DNA of 64,000 nt from Sphingopyxis sp. MSC1_008 (lineage in GTDB: Bacteria > Pseudomonadota > Alphaproteobacteria > Sphingomonadales > Sphingomonadaceae). Location: positions 1-64,000 of the forward strand of contig NZ_JALPRD010000013.1 in assembly GCF_023197165.1 (NCBI RefSeq). The letters run 5' to 3'. A program made the translations under genes and the position numbers. This document shows, piece after piece, positions 51,893 through 60,737 of the stretch. Below the pieces are notes generated by a model. The model saw only the letters and a list, made by a program, of their open reading frames with translations, searched no databases and was not told where the DNA came from. Within the stretch, counting starts at the first letter, position 1. Each line of letters begins with the position of its first letter.

Positions 51893-53023
51893 TCAGCTGA
51901 GGACGGGCTGCCGTCCGCCGTTTTCGGCGAGCGCTTCGGCGCGATAGAGGCCGAGAGCCTTCATCACCGGCAGGTCGTGAAAACAGAAGAGGCAAGCGTC
52001 CTCGGTCGCGGAAGCGTTGGCGTGCTCGTGCCACATCCAGGCGGGCACGCAAAAGATGTCGCGCGCCTTCCAGTCGAGGCGTTTACCGTTGACGATCGAG
52101 AAGCCCGAGCCTTTGGCACATTGATAGATGAAACTTCCGACTTCGCGATGCGCCTGCGTATGTTCCCCCGGCCGCAACATCTGCATCGAGGCGCCCAGCG
52201 TCTGCATTACCGCCCCGCCCGTCGCGGGGTTGATATAGTCCATGTGGATGCCATCGAAGGGTGAGCCATCGCTGACTCGCGCAAAGGCCTGCAGTGCGTC
52301 ATAGGTTCGCTCCCACTCATATTTGAGAAGCGGCGAGTAGCGCCCTGACCCATGCTCCCCGGCCGGTTTCAAGGCGGCCGAACCCCAGCTTGCCGTCGAA
52401 TCGTCGATGGGAAAGACCACGGGCTGCTTGAGATCGGGATGCACCTCGTAGAAATTGGCTTCGAGGGCATTCATCAGCGGGATATCGAGACCGTCCTGCC
52501 AGATACATATCGTCCCGTCCGCCTCGACCCCATGCTCGTGCCAAGTGCCGTTCGGGGTCAGGACGAAATCATTGGCCGACAGGGTCATCTTGTGCCCATC
52601 GACATTGGTGAACGCGCCCGAACCTTCCATGATGAAGCGGAGGGCCGACGCGGAATGACGATGGCTCGAGGCACATTCGCCCGGCGCCATCACCTGGAGG
52701 CCCGAATAGAGCCAGCCGACAGCCGCAGTGACGTCCTTCCGCCCGGGGTTGGCGAGATATACGACCCGCCTCCCCGCCTGCTCGGGTGTCACGAGCTCGA
52801 GCGAACGCAGAACATGTGGACGCAGCGCGTCGAATTGCCACAGCATCGGGTCCGACGAAGAAGCAGGCTCCCATGGTTCGATCTTGTTCGCGACCGTCCA
52901 CAATGCCCCTGCATGATGCCGCTCGATCTCGTCATAATATGCGATCAGCTCGGACGTGTCGGCAACATTGGCGCGGCCGGCCACCGCCTCGCGGTAATTC
53001 TCTTTCGACGAACTCACCGACAT
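51893..53023 (-). CDS. Gentisate 1,2-dioxygenase-like bicupin
   Basis: 376 residues with two cupin domains. The N-terminal cupin has a full Fe(II) site: H121 and H123 in HRHSASALRF and H162 in TWHEHG, as in gentisate and salicylate 1,2-dioxygenases. The second cupin (HTQAHREVGSF, WMWHEHAN) also keeps His residues. The ATG at 53023 directly abuts AGGAGG; the GTG two codons later has the better spacing and may be the true start. It should cleave a ring between hydroxyl and carboxyl, giving a diketo acid for the FAH enzyme. Confidence 0.88.
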   Translation of the reverse strand: MSVSSSKENYREAVAGRANVADTSELIAYYDEIERHHAGALWTVANKIEPWEPASSSDPMLWQFDALRPHVLRSLELVTPEQAGRRVVYLANPGRKDVTAAVGWLYSGLQVMAPGECASSHRHSASALRFIMEGSGAFTNVDGHKMTLSANDFVLTPNGTWHEHGVEADGTICIWQDGLDIPLMNALEANFYEVHPDLKQPVVFPIDDSTASWGSAALKPAGEHGSGRYSPLLKYEWERTYDALQAFARVSDGSPFDGIHMDYINPATGGAVMQTLGASMQMLRPGEHTQAHREVGSFIYQCAKGSGFSIVNGKRLDWKARDIFCVPAWMWHEHANASATEDACLFCFHDLPVMKALGLYRAEALAENGGRQPVLS

Positions 53024-53051
53024 CTCCTCCTGTTCGGGCGGCAGATCCGCG

Positions 53052-53855
53052 TCACCAGGCCGTCATTCCGCCATCGATCGGAATCGTGGTGCCTGTGATG
53101 AAGCTCGAGGCACGCGAGCCGAGCAGCAGTGCGAGTCCCTTGAGTTCGTCGGGATCGCCGAGTCTCGCCAGAGGAACATTCGCAATATAGGGCTTGGCTA
53201 CCACCGGGTCCCTGAGCTTTCCGCCCGCGATGTTCGTCAGGATCGGCCCCGGCGCGATCCCGTTCACGCAGACACCAAACTCTGCCAGCTCGATGGCGGC
53301 CTGGCGGACGAGATTGACCACCGCGGCCTTGGTCGCGACATAGGCATAGCCGACGTGACGCTCCGCCCGCAGGCCTGCGACCGACGCCGTGACCACGATA
53401 CGGCCGCCGCGTTGGCGCTTCATATGGATTGAAGCGGCCTGAATCGTCGCGAAAACCGCGGTGAGGTTGATCTGAAGGACGTGGTTCCAGTTTTCCTCCC
53501 GGACATTCGCAATTTCACCAAATTCGGTGAACGGGCCGCTACCGGCCGATATGCCGGCATTGGCGAATACTGCATCGATCCGCCCGTACCGCTCTGCGGC
53601 TGCGTGGATCGCGCCCTGCAACGCTGGGATGTCGGCAACGTCCAGCTTCGCGACATCGAGCGCCAGCCCCGAGGCCTGGAACTTTGCCTGGCACGCGTCT
53701 AGCCCGCCTTGGTCGATGTCGAGTATCAAGACCCGCGCGCCGTTTGCAGCCATGACTTCTGCGATGCTGAGGCCCAGCCCGCTGGCACCGCCGGTCACGA
53801 TCACGACGTCCCCGTTCACGTCGAAAATGTCGTTCGAATTGTAAGCTCCGGGCAT
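53052..53855 (-). CDS. Short-chain dehydrogenase/reductase
   Basis: 267 residues. TGGASGLG cofactor loop, FANAGIS, catalytic Ser in TASVAGL and YAYVATK supplying Tyr/Lys, then ITGTTIPIDGGM. A GGGAGAG ribosome site precedes the ATG. First gene of the leftward SDR/dioxygenase/FAH/esterase operon, so it likely makes or reduces a hydroxyl on the ring substrate before cleavage. Confidence 0.9.
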   Translation of the reverse strand: MPGAYNSNDIFDVNGDVVIVTGGASGLGLSIAEVMAANGARVLILDIDQGGLDACQAKFQASGLALDVAKLDVADIPALQGAIHAAAERYGRIDAVFANAGISAGSGPFTEFGEIANVREENWNHVLQINLTAVFATIQAASIHMKRQRGGRIVVTASVAGLRAERHVGYAYVATKAAVVNLVRQAAIELAEFGVCVNGIAPGPILTNIAGGKLRDPVVAKPYIANVPLARLGDPDELKGLALLLGSRASSFITGTTIPIDGGMTAW

Positions 53856-54088
53856 GATCGTCTCTCCCGTTTGCGCCGCGGTTCGGCGCCGTGAACCGAC
53901 TGGACGAAACGCCCACCCGCGAAGCGTCCGGGCCGATTTCGACAGCCATGCCTCGAAGACATATCCGTCTTGTCAGGCCATCGAACCGAAGGACGCTTTC
54001 CTAGGGAGCAGCAATCGATCGGCGTCGATGCGGGTGATCATCTCCCTTCCGCTCGCCCGGCGCTATGCCCGTCGGGCGAGGCTCTCAA

Positions 54089-54104
54089 TTGGTGTCCACC
54101 CCAA
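54089..54104. promoter_or_regulatory. Operator-like palindrome, copy 2 of 3
   Basis: TTGGTG-TCCA-CCCCAA, one mismatch from perfect, preceded by CTCAA. It shares CTCAATTGGTGTCCAC with copy 3. It sits about 235 bp upstream of the SDR/dioxygenase operon in a 353-bp spacer (53856-54208) with no other recognisable gene. Confidence 0.55.
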
Positions 54105-54208
54105 CACGCAGATTGTCTTACGAAATGGGCGGAGACGCATTGCGCTCACCGCGGTCTGGTACCCAAACCGGCCTACCGCTAGGCGCGCCCTCGGATCCGG
54201 CGAGGATC

Positions 54209-55438
54209 CTATGCCTCTGCGACCGTGTTCTTGATGAGTTCATTGGATGGCAGCGTTTCATCGACAAGTTTGCGGGCGCCTCGGGCGTCGACAACCGGCA
54301 GGCCCGTCTGATCGATCAGACCAAGTTGGACGAGGACGCTGGCCTGATCCCAGTAGATATGCTCATGCCACAGCTTGTCTCCGCGAAACTTGACGACGGA
54401 GACCAAGGCGACCTCGACCCGTCGGCCCGTTGGAGCGATGCCCGGCAACATCCAGGGAATCTCGACGCTGTGGGTGAAGGCCAAAAGCGCCTCATCGACA
54501 ACCTGCGTAGCCCCCACCGTTCGCGAGATCGCTATGCTGGTCATGTCCGGCGGGTTGCTGTGCACGAAGTGGTTCGTATAGAAATGATGCAGATGCCGGC
54601 GACCGATGCCCCCGGTCATCGTCGGGATATGATTGACATATGGCTCAGCCACCATGGTCGCCATTGTGGCATCGACATCGCGCGTCTGGAATTCATGATA
54701 GACATGCATGTCCCACAAGGCCGCGAGATCATAATGCGGGCCAATCGCGGATTTAAGGACGGCCATCGTTCTTTCATGGGCAATATTCGCTGCGGACCGA
54801 TTGAAATGATCGCCCCCCTCTCGCGCGAACGCATGGTCGCACCCGGGATAAAGAAACAGGCTCGCATCGGGCTTCGCGGCGAGCGCCTTGAAGATCTCGT
54901 CGCGCGCTTCGGGAGGACAAAAGGAATCGAGCTCCGCAAAATGGAGCGCCAGCGGGCAACGCAGCGCGTCGGCTTCCGCCAGCTTCTGCTCGATGCCAAC
55001 GCCATAATAGCCAACCGCGACATCGCAATCGGTTCTGCTCGCGGCCAGAAACGCCAGTTTGCCCCCGAGACAATAGCCAATCACGCCGACCCCGCCGATT
55101 ACCTCGGGTCGGCCGCGAAGCGCATCGACCGCGGCCTGGACATCGTCGACGCCGCGATCTTCATCAAAGCCTTGAGCCAGCTCGAAGGCGCGCGCCCAGT
55201 CTTCAGGAGAATATCCAAGTTCAACCCCGGGCTCTTGCCGCCAGAACAGGTCTGGCACCAGCACGACATACCCTTCCTCGGCGAAGTTCTCCGCGACTTT
55301 GCGCATCGTCTCGTTGGCGCCGAAGATTTCCTGGCAGACGACGAGACCCGGGCCGTTCCCGGATGGCGGCGTCACGAGATAGGCGCCGAACTCGCCGCTA
55401 TTATCGGATGCGGCGATGCGGATTTGGCTCAAAGCCAT
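54209..55438 (-). CDS. Dienelactone hydrolase fused to a SnoaL-like domain
   Basis: 409 residues. Residues 1-235 are a dienelactone hydrolase: GYCLGG with nucleophile C123, D171 in FAELDSFC and H202 in GCDHAF. Residues from about 240 form an NTF2/SnoaL-like domain (MHVYHEFQTRDVDATMATM, TVGATQVVDEALLAFTH, KLWHEHIYWDQASVL). The fusion could hydrolyse a lactone and process the product in place. A GGGAG site precedes the ATG. It continues the leftward gene set begun at 58383. Confidence 0.87.
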   Translation of the reverse strand: MALSQIRIAASDNSGEFGAYLVTPPSGNGPGLVVCQEIFGANETMRKVAENFAEEGYVVLVPDLFWRQEPGVELGYSPEDWARAFELAQGFDEDRGVDDVQAAVDALRGRPEVIGGVGVIGYCLGGKLAFLAASRTDCDVAVGYYGVGIEQKLAEADALRCPLALHFAELDSFCPPEARDEIFKALAAKPDASLFLYPGCDHAFAREGGDHFNRSAANIAHERTMAVLKSAIGPHYDLAALWDMHVYHEFQTRDVDATMATMVAEPYVNHIPTMTGGIGRRHLHHFYTNHFVHSNPPDMTSIAISRTVGATQVVDEALLAFTHSVEIPWMLPGIAPTGRRVEVALVSVVKFRGDKLWHEHIYWDQASVLVQLGLIDQTGLPVVDARGARKLVDETLPSNELIKNTVAEA

Positions 55439-55537
55439 TTTCTTTCTCCCGAAACCAGCCCCCTTGATGAGCTAGAAAGTTGATCGACCACTATAGCAAA
55501 ATCTTATGGGTCCGCAGAAATCCGTGCGAACCCGGCG

Positions 55538-56464
55538 TCAGAAGCTGACGCGATCCGCCCCCTTGAGACCGAGCATCTCGCGCGCTTCCTGCGGTGTGGC
55601 GACATCGAGCGAAAGCGCCTCCAATATGCCACGAATAATCGTGACCTGCTCTGCGTTCGAACGGGCAAGCTTGCCCTTTCCGGCGTAAAGCGAGTCTTCG
55701 AGACCCACGCGTACGTTCCCGCCGCTGATCGCCGCCATCGTCACGAAAGGAAGCTGGTGCCGACCCGATGCCATAACAGACCACTGATACTGGTCCCCGA
55801 AGAGCTTGTCGGCGATGCGCTTCGCGTGAACCAGATTCTCGGCATCAGGACCCTGGCCGCCGAGGATGCCGAAGATCGACTGGACGAACAGGGGCGGGGT
55901 GACGAGCTTCCGGTCGAGGAAATGGGCCAGCGTATAAAGATGACCGACATCATAGCATTCGAACTCGAAGCGCGTGCCATGTCCCTGCCCCAGGTCCTGC
56001 AGGATATATTCGATGTCTTTGAAGGTGTTTCGGAAGATCCAGTCGCGCGAAGCCTCGAGATAGGCAGGCTCCCAAGCATTTTGAAACGTCTCGTATTTTT
56101 CAAGGATCGGATAAAGCCCGAAATTCATCGACCCCATGTTCAGCGAACAAAGCTCGGGCGACGCGCGAACCGCCGCCGCGAGCCGGTCTTCGAGGGCCAT
56201 GCCCTGCCCGCCGCCCGTGGTGATGTTGACGACCGCGTCGGTCGATTGTTTGATCCGCGGAAGAAATTGCATGAACACGTCCGGATCCGGGGTCGGCTGT
56301 CCCGTCTGCGGATCGCGCGCGTGTAGGTGAAGGATAGCGGCGCCCGCCTCCGCGGCCTCGATCGCCGATGCGGCAATCTCGTCAGGCGTGACCGGCAGAT
56401 GCGGGCTCATGGTCGGCGTATGGACCGACCCCGTTACCGCGCAGCTAATAATGACCTTGCTCAT
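55538..56464 (-). CDS. Beta-keto acid cleavage enzyme (BKACE, DUF849), second copy
   Basis: 308 residues from the ATG at 56464 with AGGAAT upstream. It carries the common subfamily opening VTGSVHTPTMSPHLPVTPDE, metal ligands in LHLHARD, SLNMGSMNFG and NVRVGLED. It should convert a beta-keto acid plus acetyl-CoA to acetoacetate and a CoA thioester. Only distantly similar to the copy at 38319, so the two are probably not redundant. Confidence 0.88.
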   Translation of the reverse strand: MSKVIISCAVTGSVHTPTMSPHLPVTPDEIAASAIEAAEAGAAILHLHARDPQTGQPTPDPDVFMQFLPRIKQSTDAVVNITTGGGQGMALEDRLAAAVRASPELCSLNMGSMNFGLYPILEKYETFQNAWEPAYLEASRDWIFRNTFKDIEYILQDLGQGHGTRFEFECYDVGHLYTLAHFLDRKLVTPPLFVQSIFGILGGQGPDAENLVHAKRIADKLFGDQYQWSVMASGRHQLPFVTMAAISGGNVRVGLEDSLYAGKGKLARSNAEQVTIIRGILEALSLDVATPQEAREMLGLKGADRVSF

Positions 56465-56530
56465 GGGAATTCCTAAACAGTCCTGGAAGTGACGATCGCG
56501 AAGGAGCTGCCGCAAGCGCCGCGGCCGACC

Positions 56531-57724
56531 TCAGAGGAGGTTGGGATCCGGCTCGGCACCGATCAGATGGCGGCCCGCGATCTGAAGCGCGATGTCATAG
56601 TCGCAGACCGCATGCGCCGCGGCCCCGTGTACGTCGCGAAAGCAGCGTTGCAACGGGCTGGAGTCGAGAATGGCACCGCCACCGCTGGCCGTCATCAGCT
56701 CGTCGACGGCGCTGACGCACAGCTTGGTCACGTACGGGAGCACGGTTCGCCAACGTATGACCGTATCCATCTCGGCCTGCTCGCGGCTTCTGGCCTGCTC
56801 CTCGAACGCCCGCCATTCGTTTTCAAGAATGGCGCGCGCGGCGGTAATTTGGTGATGGGCATGCGCCAGATGCATGAAGGCGGGCGGCGACAGGGCGACC
56901 TTTGCACCGGTATAGGCGCGCACCCGGCCCGCGAGCCGGTTCTTGTAGTGATCGAGCGCAGCCCGGGCGATGCCGAACGCGACGGCCGAAAATCCGGACG
57001 CGAAGATGGACTGGAACGGGAGGGTGAAAATATCGCCCTGATGCGTTCCGTAACCGCGCGCCGTCCCGGTACCGAGCGCCAGCATCGTCTCGACGCGATA
57101 GTCCGGAACAAAGATGTCCTCGACGACGATGTCCTTGCTTCCGGTGCCTTTGAGCGCCGCAGCGAACCAGGTATCGATTATCTCAAAATCGCTTCGCGGG
57201 ACCGCGAACAAGGCGTGGAGGCGCTGGCCGGGCTCGGGTCCGGCCAGATATCCTCCGAGCAAAAGCCAGCTGGCATGGTCGCAGCCGCTCGACCAGCTGT
57301 AACGGCCCGAGAGGCGGTATCCGCCTTCGACAGGCTCGACCTTGCCGATCGGCGCCACCGACGAGCCGACAAGCGCATCCTGGTCGGAGCCCCAGATCTC
57401 TTCCTGCAGCCGCGGGTCATAATAGGCGATGGCATGCGCGTGGACCGCCATAAGCTGCGCCACCCACGCCGTCGAGGCGCATACTGTGGCGATGTCGGAT
57501 GCCGCCTGGAACATCGCGCCGGGCGCGGCTTCGATGCCTCCATAACGGACGGGCTTGAAGCCGCCGAGAAAACCCGCGTCGCGCAGCGCGCGCATATTCT
57601 CCACCGGCACGACGCGCGCCTCTTCGCAAGCGACCGCCCTCGACGCGATGTCAGGGAGTATGGCATGCACATTCCCGAGCATCGCAAGTGCCGATTTTCT
57701 ATCCGCAGTTTCCACGTCAGCCAT
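56531..57724 (-). CDS. Flavin-dependent monooxygenase, acyl-CoA-dehydrogenase fold, second copy
   Basis: 397 residues. Blocks ALRDAGFLGGFKPVRYGG, CASTAWVAQLMAVHAHAIAY, YRLSGRYSWSSGCDHASW and LKGTGSKDIVVEDIFVPDYR are typical of HsaA/HpaB-like oxygenase components. The SWSSGCDH block is close to 3-HSA hydroxylase types. It needs FMNH2 or FADH2 from a reductase. Leftward, between the SnoaL-like gene and BKACE. Confidence 0.82.
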   Translation of the reverse strand: MADVETADRKSALAMLGNVHAILPDIASRAVACEEARVVPVENMRALRDAGFLGGFKPVRYGGIEAAPGAMFQAASDIATVCASTAWVAQLMAVHAHAIAYYDPRLQEEIWGSDQDALVGSSVAPIGKVEPVEGGYRLSGRYSWSSGCDHASWLLLGGYLAGPEPGQRLHALFAVPRSDFEIIDTWFAAALKGTGSKDIVVEDIFVPDYRVETMLALGTGTARGYGTHQGDIFTLPFQSIFASGFSAVAFGIARAALDHYKNRLAGRVRAYTGAKVALSPPAFMHLAHAHHQITAARAILENEWRAFEEQARSREQAEMDTVIRWRTVLPYVTKLCVSAVDELMTASGGGAILDSSPLQRCFRDVHGAAAHAVCDYDIALQIAGRHLIGAEPDPNLL

Positions 57725-57867
57725 AGCAGTCCCAAATCCCTAATTTTGAAGGCCGTTACACAACCGTCATTTGAACGAATGATATCCCGTTCCGATATTT
57801 CCGATCGCCCGCGATCGAAAAATGCCGGGCAAGCTTGCTTATTTCCTCCTCTGGCGGAAGAAGCCGG

Positions 57868-58383
57868 TCACCGGAGCTCGGCAACCCGCCCGGCCGACGG
57901 GCTGCGAGCCGTGGGAGCGAGCGAGAGCGCGCCAGCGGGCATCTCCTCCATCAATCGCGGCATGCGTCCGAATACGGGCGTCACACAGCGTTCCCTGTAG
58001 CGCCAACGGCCATCAGCCTGCCTGAGGAGCGTGTCGGAATAGTCGAGAATGCAGACGGGAGAGGCACTCGCCTCAGGGGCACCGTCGGTCGCGAACAGCG
58101 TGAGGATGGACTGGCTGAGGGCAAGGTCGTCGCTTTCGAAGATAGTCCACGAGTTGGTAAAAACATGGCGCGACTTGCGCGTGCCGCGCTGCCGCCGCCG
58201 CGCGTAGAAATCCTCGATCTCCGCGGCGCCCTCACACCAGTGCCCTTCATAGCCGTAACGGCCGTCCGCGGTGAAAAGCTCGGGCACGCCGTGCCCGTTC
58301 TCATGATCGATCAACCAGGCGAAACGGGCGTTGAGCTCGGCGATTGCGGCCCTGTCGGCGATCTGCGGGTCGGACTGGATCAT
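57868..58383 (-). CDS. SnoaL/NTF2-like domain protein
   Basis: 171 residues. Opens with RAAIAELNARFAWLIDHENG, then FTADGRYGYEGHWCEG and a beta sheet including RHVFTNSWTIFESDD. CAGGAG precedes the ATG at 58383. Family includes scytalone-dehydratase-like and ring-hydroxylating beta-subunit-like folds. It is the first gene after the third operator site, so it probably heads the leftward operon toward 54209. Confidence 0.8.
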   Translation of the reverse strand: MIQSDPQIADRAAIAELNARFAWLIDHENGHGVPELFTADGRYGYEGHWCEGAAEIEDFYARRRQRGTRKSRHVFTNSWTIFESDDLALSQSILTLFATDGAPEASASPVCILDYSDTLLRQADGRWRYRERCVTPVFGRMPRLMEEMPAGALSLAPTARSPSAGRVAELR

Positions 58384-58434
58384 GAGAGATGCTCCTGTTA
58401 CCGCATCGGTAGATAGCCACCCTGACGCGCTCAA

Positions 58435-58450
58435 TTGGTGTCCACACCAA
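58435..58450. promoter_or_regulatory. Operator-like palindrome, copy 3 of 3
   Basis: TTGGTG-TCCA-CACCAA, a perfect 6+4+6 palindrome preceded by CTCAA, 52 bp upstream of the SnoaL-like start and about 190 bp upstream of the divergent oxidoreductase gene. Confidence 0.65.
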
Positions 58451-58640
58451 GCGCAATGGTGGGCGGCGCGAGGCATGATGGCGTGAACGCCCGCGAGCTG
58501 AGGAAAAGCGATGAAGGCAGGAGGGCGCGCGCGAAGCGACGGGATCGGGGCATCGGCGATGTCGCGCCCTGATCCGGGGTGGGCGCCCTCGCGAAACGCG
58601 GCATATTATGTCATCGAAATATTGAGGAGATGGGCGACCC

Positions 58641-59672
58641 ATGGAAAACCGACAATGGCTCCTGCGCAGGCGACCCGTTCAGATGTTGCGGGACGGCGAT
58701 CTCGAGCTCGCCCATGGGGACCAGCTTGAGCGTGCGCTGCGGGCGGGAGAGATTCGAGTACGCAATTTGCTTTTCCTCTACGCGCCTACGATGCGTAACT
58801 GGATGTCTTCGCGCGATGCCAGCCTGCATATGATCATTCCCGTGGGCGCGCCTGTCCAGGCGATGTCGGCAAGCCGCGTCATTGAATCGCGTAACCCCGC
58901 CTTCCCGGTCGGCTCGCGCATTGTCTCTATGGGCAGCTGGAGCGAGTTCGATATTATCGACAGCGCGTCGGCTCCCCGGCTGATCGATGAAGGTGTCACG
59001 GCGATCGAGGCTCTGGGCGCATTCGGGTTGAATGCCCTCACCGCCTATTTCGGACTGATGCGCGTTGGCCGGCCGAGCCCGGGCGAGACGCTGGTCGTTT
59101 CAGGCGCCGCAGGCTCGACCGGGTCGGTTGCGGCCCAGCTCGGAAGGATTGCAGGATGCCGGGTCATCGGCATTGCCGGCGGCGCGGAAAAATGTTCGTG
59201 GCTTCGCGACGAGTGCCGGATTGCCGATGTCATCGACTATCGGTCGGACGATGTATCCGCTGCGCTGAAATCCCTGTGCCCGACGGGGACCGATATATTT
59301 TTCGACAACGTCGGCGGCGCCATGCTCCAAGCGGCAGTCGATAATATGGCGAAATTTGGCCGAATCATTCTCTGTGGCCAGATCGCCGGATATAACAGCG
59401 AAGAAGAGGATTTGCCGGCTTTCAAAAATATCATGCGCGTGATCTACGGCAGCGTCAGGATCCAGGGGTTTTTATTCGGCGACTACCGCGACGAGGTTCC
59501 CGCGGCGATGGCCGATCTGATCGCGTGGAGACGGTCCGGCGAGATCGTCACCCGCGAGGATATCCGGACGGGATTCGAAACCCTGCCGATGCATTTCAAC
59601 GCCCTTTTTGAAGGAACCAATCGCGGAACCCTGCTCGGCCTCGTCGATGACGATGCCTATAGTGCGCGTTGA
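58641..59672 (+). CDS. NADP-dependent medium-chain oxidoreductase (zinc-independent, CurA/leukotriene-dehydrogenase type)
   Basis: 343 residues. The N-terminal GroES-like domain lacks zinc ligands. The Rossmann loop SGAAGSTGSVAAQLGRIAG, an IDYRSDD adenine-pocket strand, DIFFDNVGGAMLQAA and LCGQIAGYN are textbook features of 2-alkenal/prostaglandin reductases. It should reduce an alpha,beta-unsaturated ketone or aldehyde. Divergent from the SnoaL gene across operator copy 3. Confidence 0.88.
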   Translation: MENRQWLLRRRPVQMLRDGDLELAHGDQLERALRAGEIRVRNLLFLYAPTMRNWMSSRDASLHMIIPVGAPVQAMSASRVIESRNPAFPVGSRIVSMGSWSEFDIIDSASAPRLIDEGVTAIEALGAFGLNALTAYFGLMRVGRPSPGETLVVSGAAGSTGSVAAQLGRIAGCRVIGIAGGAEKCSWLRDECRIADVIDYRSDDVSAALKSLCPTGTDIFFDNVGGAMLQAAVDNMAKFGRIILCGQIAGYNSEEEDLPAFKNIMRVIYGSVRIQGFLFGDYRDEVPAAMADLIAWRRSGEIVTREDIRTGFETLPMHFNALFEGTNRGTLLGLVDDDAYSAR

Positions 59673-59801
59673 TCGGTTAGCGCGGGCTGATCGATCTTGC
59701 CACGCGGCAGGAGGACCGCGCGCGCGCGCTTCGCCCGGCAGATGCTGCGGCCGTGCGGGCAGAATTCCTGGCGAAAACCGACCTGCGGCGCATGTTGGAG
59801 T

Positions 59802-60737
59802 TCAGAGCAAAAGATGGGCATTTTGTTCGACCCATGCCCGCAACGTCTTGGGCTGGCGTCCCAACAGGCGTTCCAGGACGTCGGATCTATGGAAGGCAAA
59901 CTGATACGTCTGCTCAAATTCATAATAGGCCTTGAAATATTCATCAGCCCCTTGGCCGAACAGGCTGACATATCGGTGCCCCATGTGCTGCTGCCAGAAG
60001 GCGACCGCGTCATCGTGAACGATCCGTTGCTGCAGAACATCGCTGATCACTTCGGCAATTTCCGAGAAAAAAAGATGATCGCTGCCGTTGTTCAGGTGAT
60101 AGAGTTGATGAAGATGTCGATCGTCTTCCTGCAGGATGATGCGTGCAGCGGCCTCGCCGAGCTCGCCGGGATCGATCCAGGTCGTGCGCCGTTCGAAGGG
60201 CATCGCCAGCGCCCGATCTGATTTCATCGTGCCGTTCCAGCGGATGAAATCATCCATCAGATAGGACGCAATATTGAGGTAGGTGATCGGCAAGTCGCTC
60301 TGCTCGAGAACATCTCTGGCCTGCAGATGCTGAATGGCCGTGCCGCGGCCGAAATCGCGGACGATTTGGGGAACCTTCTTGATCGACATATGGGGCGGGT
60401 CACCGAGGATCCGCAGGATCTGGCGAAGTCTGGGAGCGCGTCTGGCCGCCTGCACCAGATTGGCCATCGCGGCGAGCTCGTCGATAAAATCGGGCGTAAT
60501 GACAAATATATATTCGGCGTCCCGGCACGCCGCAACGAGGCTGGCCGGCGCGAGATAGTCGGCGACGATCGCCTCGCTGCCCGGGAATGCCGTCTTCAAC
60601 TGGTCGAGTTTGGCGGGGCTGCTCGTGGCCAGCAGGAGGCGGTCGCCCCACCCCTTGTACCGCAGGAAACGCGCGAGCGGACCACCGATATGGCCGGCGG
60701 CGCCGAAAACGAGGACCTTGCCGGCCGAGGCTGTCAT
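59802..60737 (-). CDS. NmrA-like NAD(P)-binding protein
   Basis: 311 residues. Cofactor loop VLVFGAAGHIGGP, then an SDR-atypical fold with DAEYIFVITPDF and VLEQSDLPITYLNI. No catalytic YxxxK. It overlaps the preceding dehydrogenase gene by 4 bp, so is last in the aldolase/MFS/dehydrogenase operon. Possibly a reductase or redox-sensing regulator-like protein. Confidence 0.78.
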   Translation of the reverse strand: MTASAGKVLVFGAAGHIGGPLARFLRYKGWGDRLLLATSSPAKLDQLKTAFPGSEAIVADYLAPASLVAACRDAEYIFVITPDFIDELAAMANLVQAARRAPRLRQILRILGDPPHMSIKKVPQIVRDFGRGTAIQHLQARDVLEQSDLPITYLNIASYLMDDFIRWNGTMKSDRALAMPFERRTTWIDPGELGEAAARIILQEDDRHLHQLYHLNNGSDHLFFSEIAEVISDVLQQRIVHDDAVAFWQQHMGHRYVSLFGQGADEYFKAYYEFEQTYQFAFHRSDVLERLLGRQPKTLRAWVEQNAHLLL

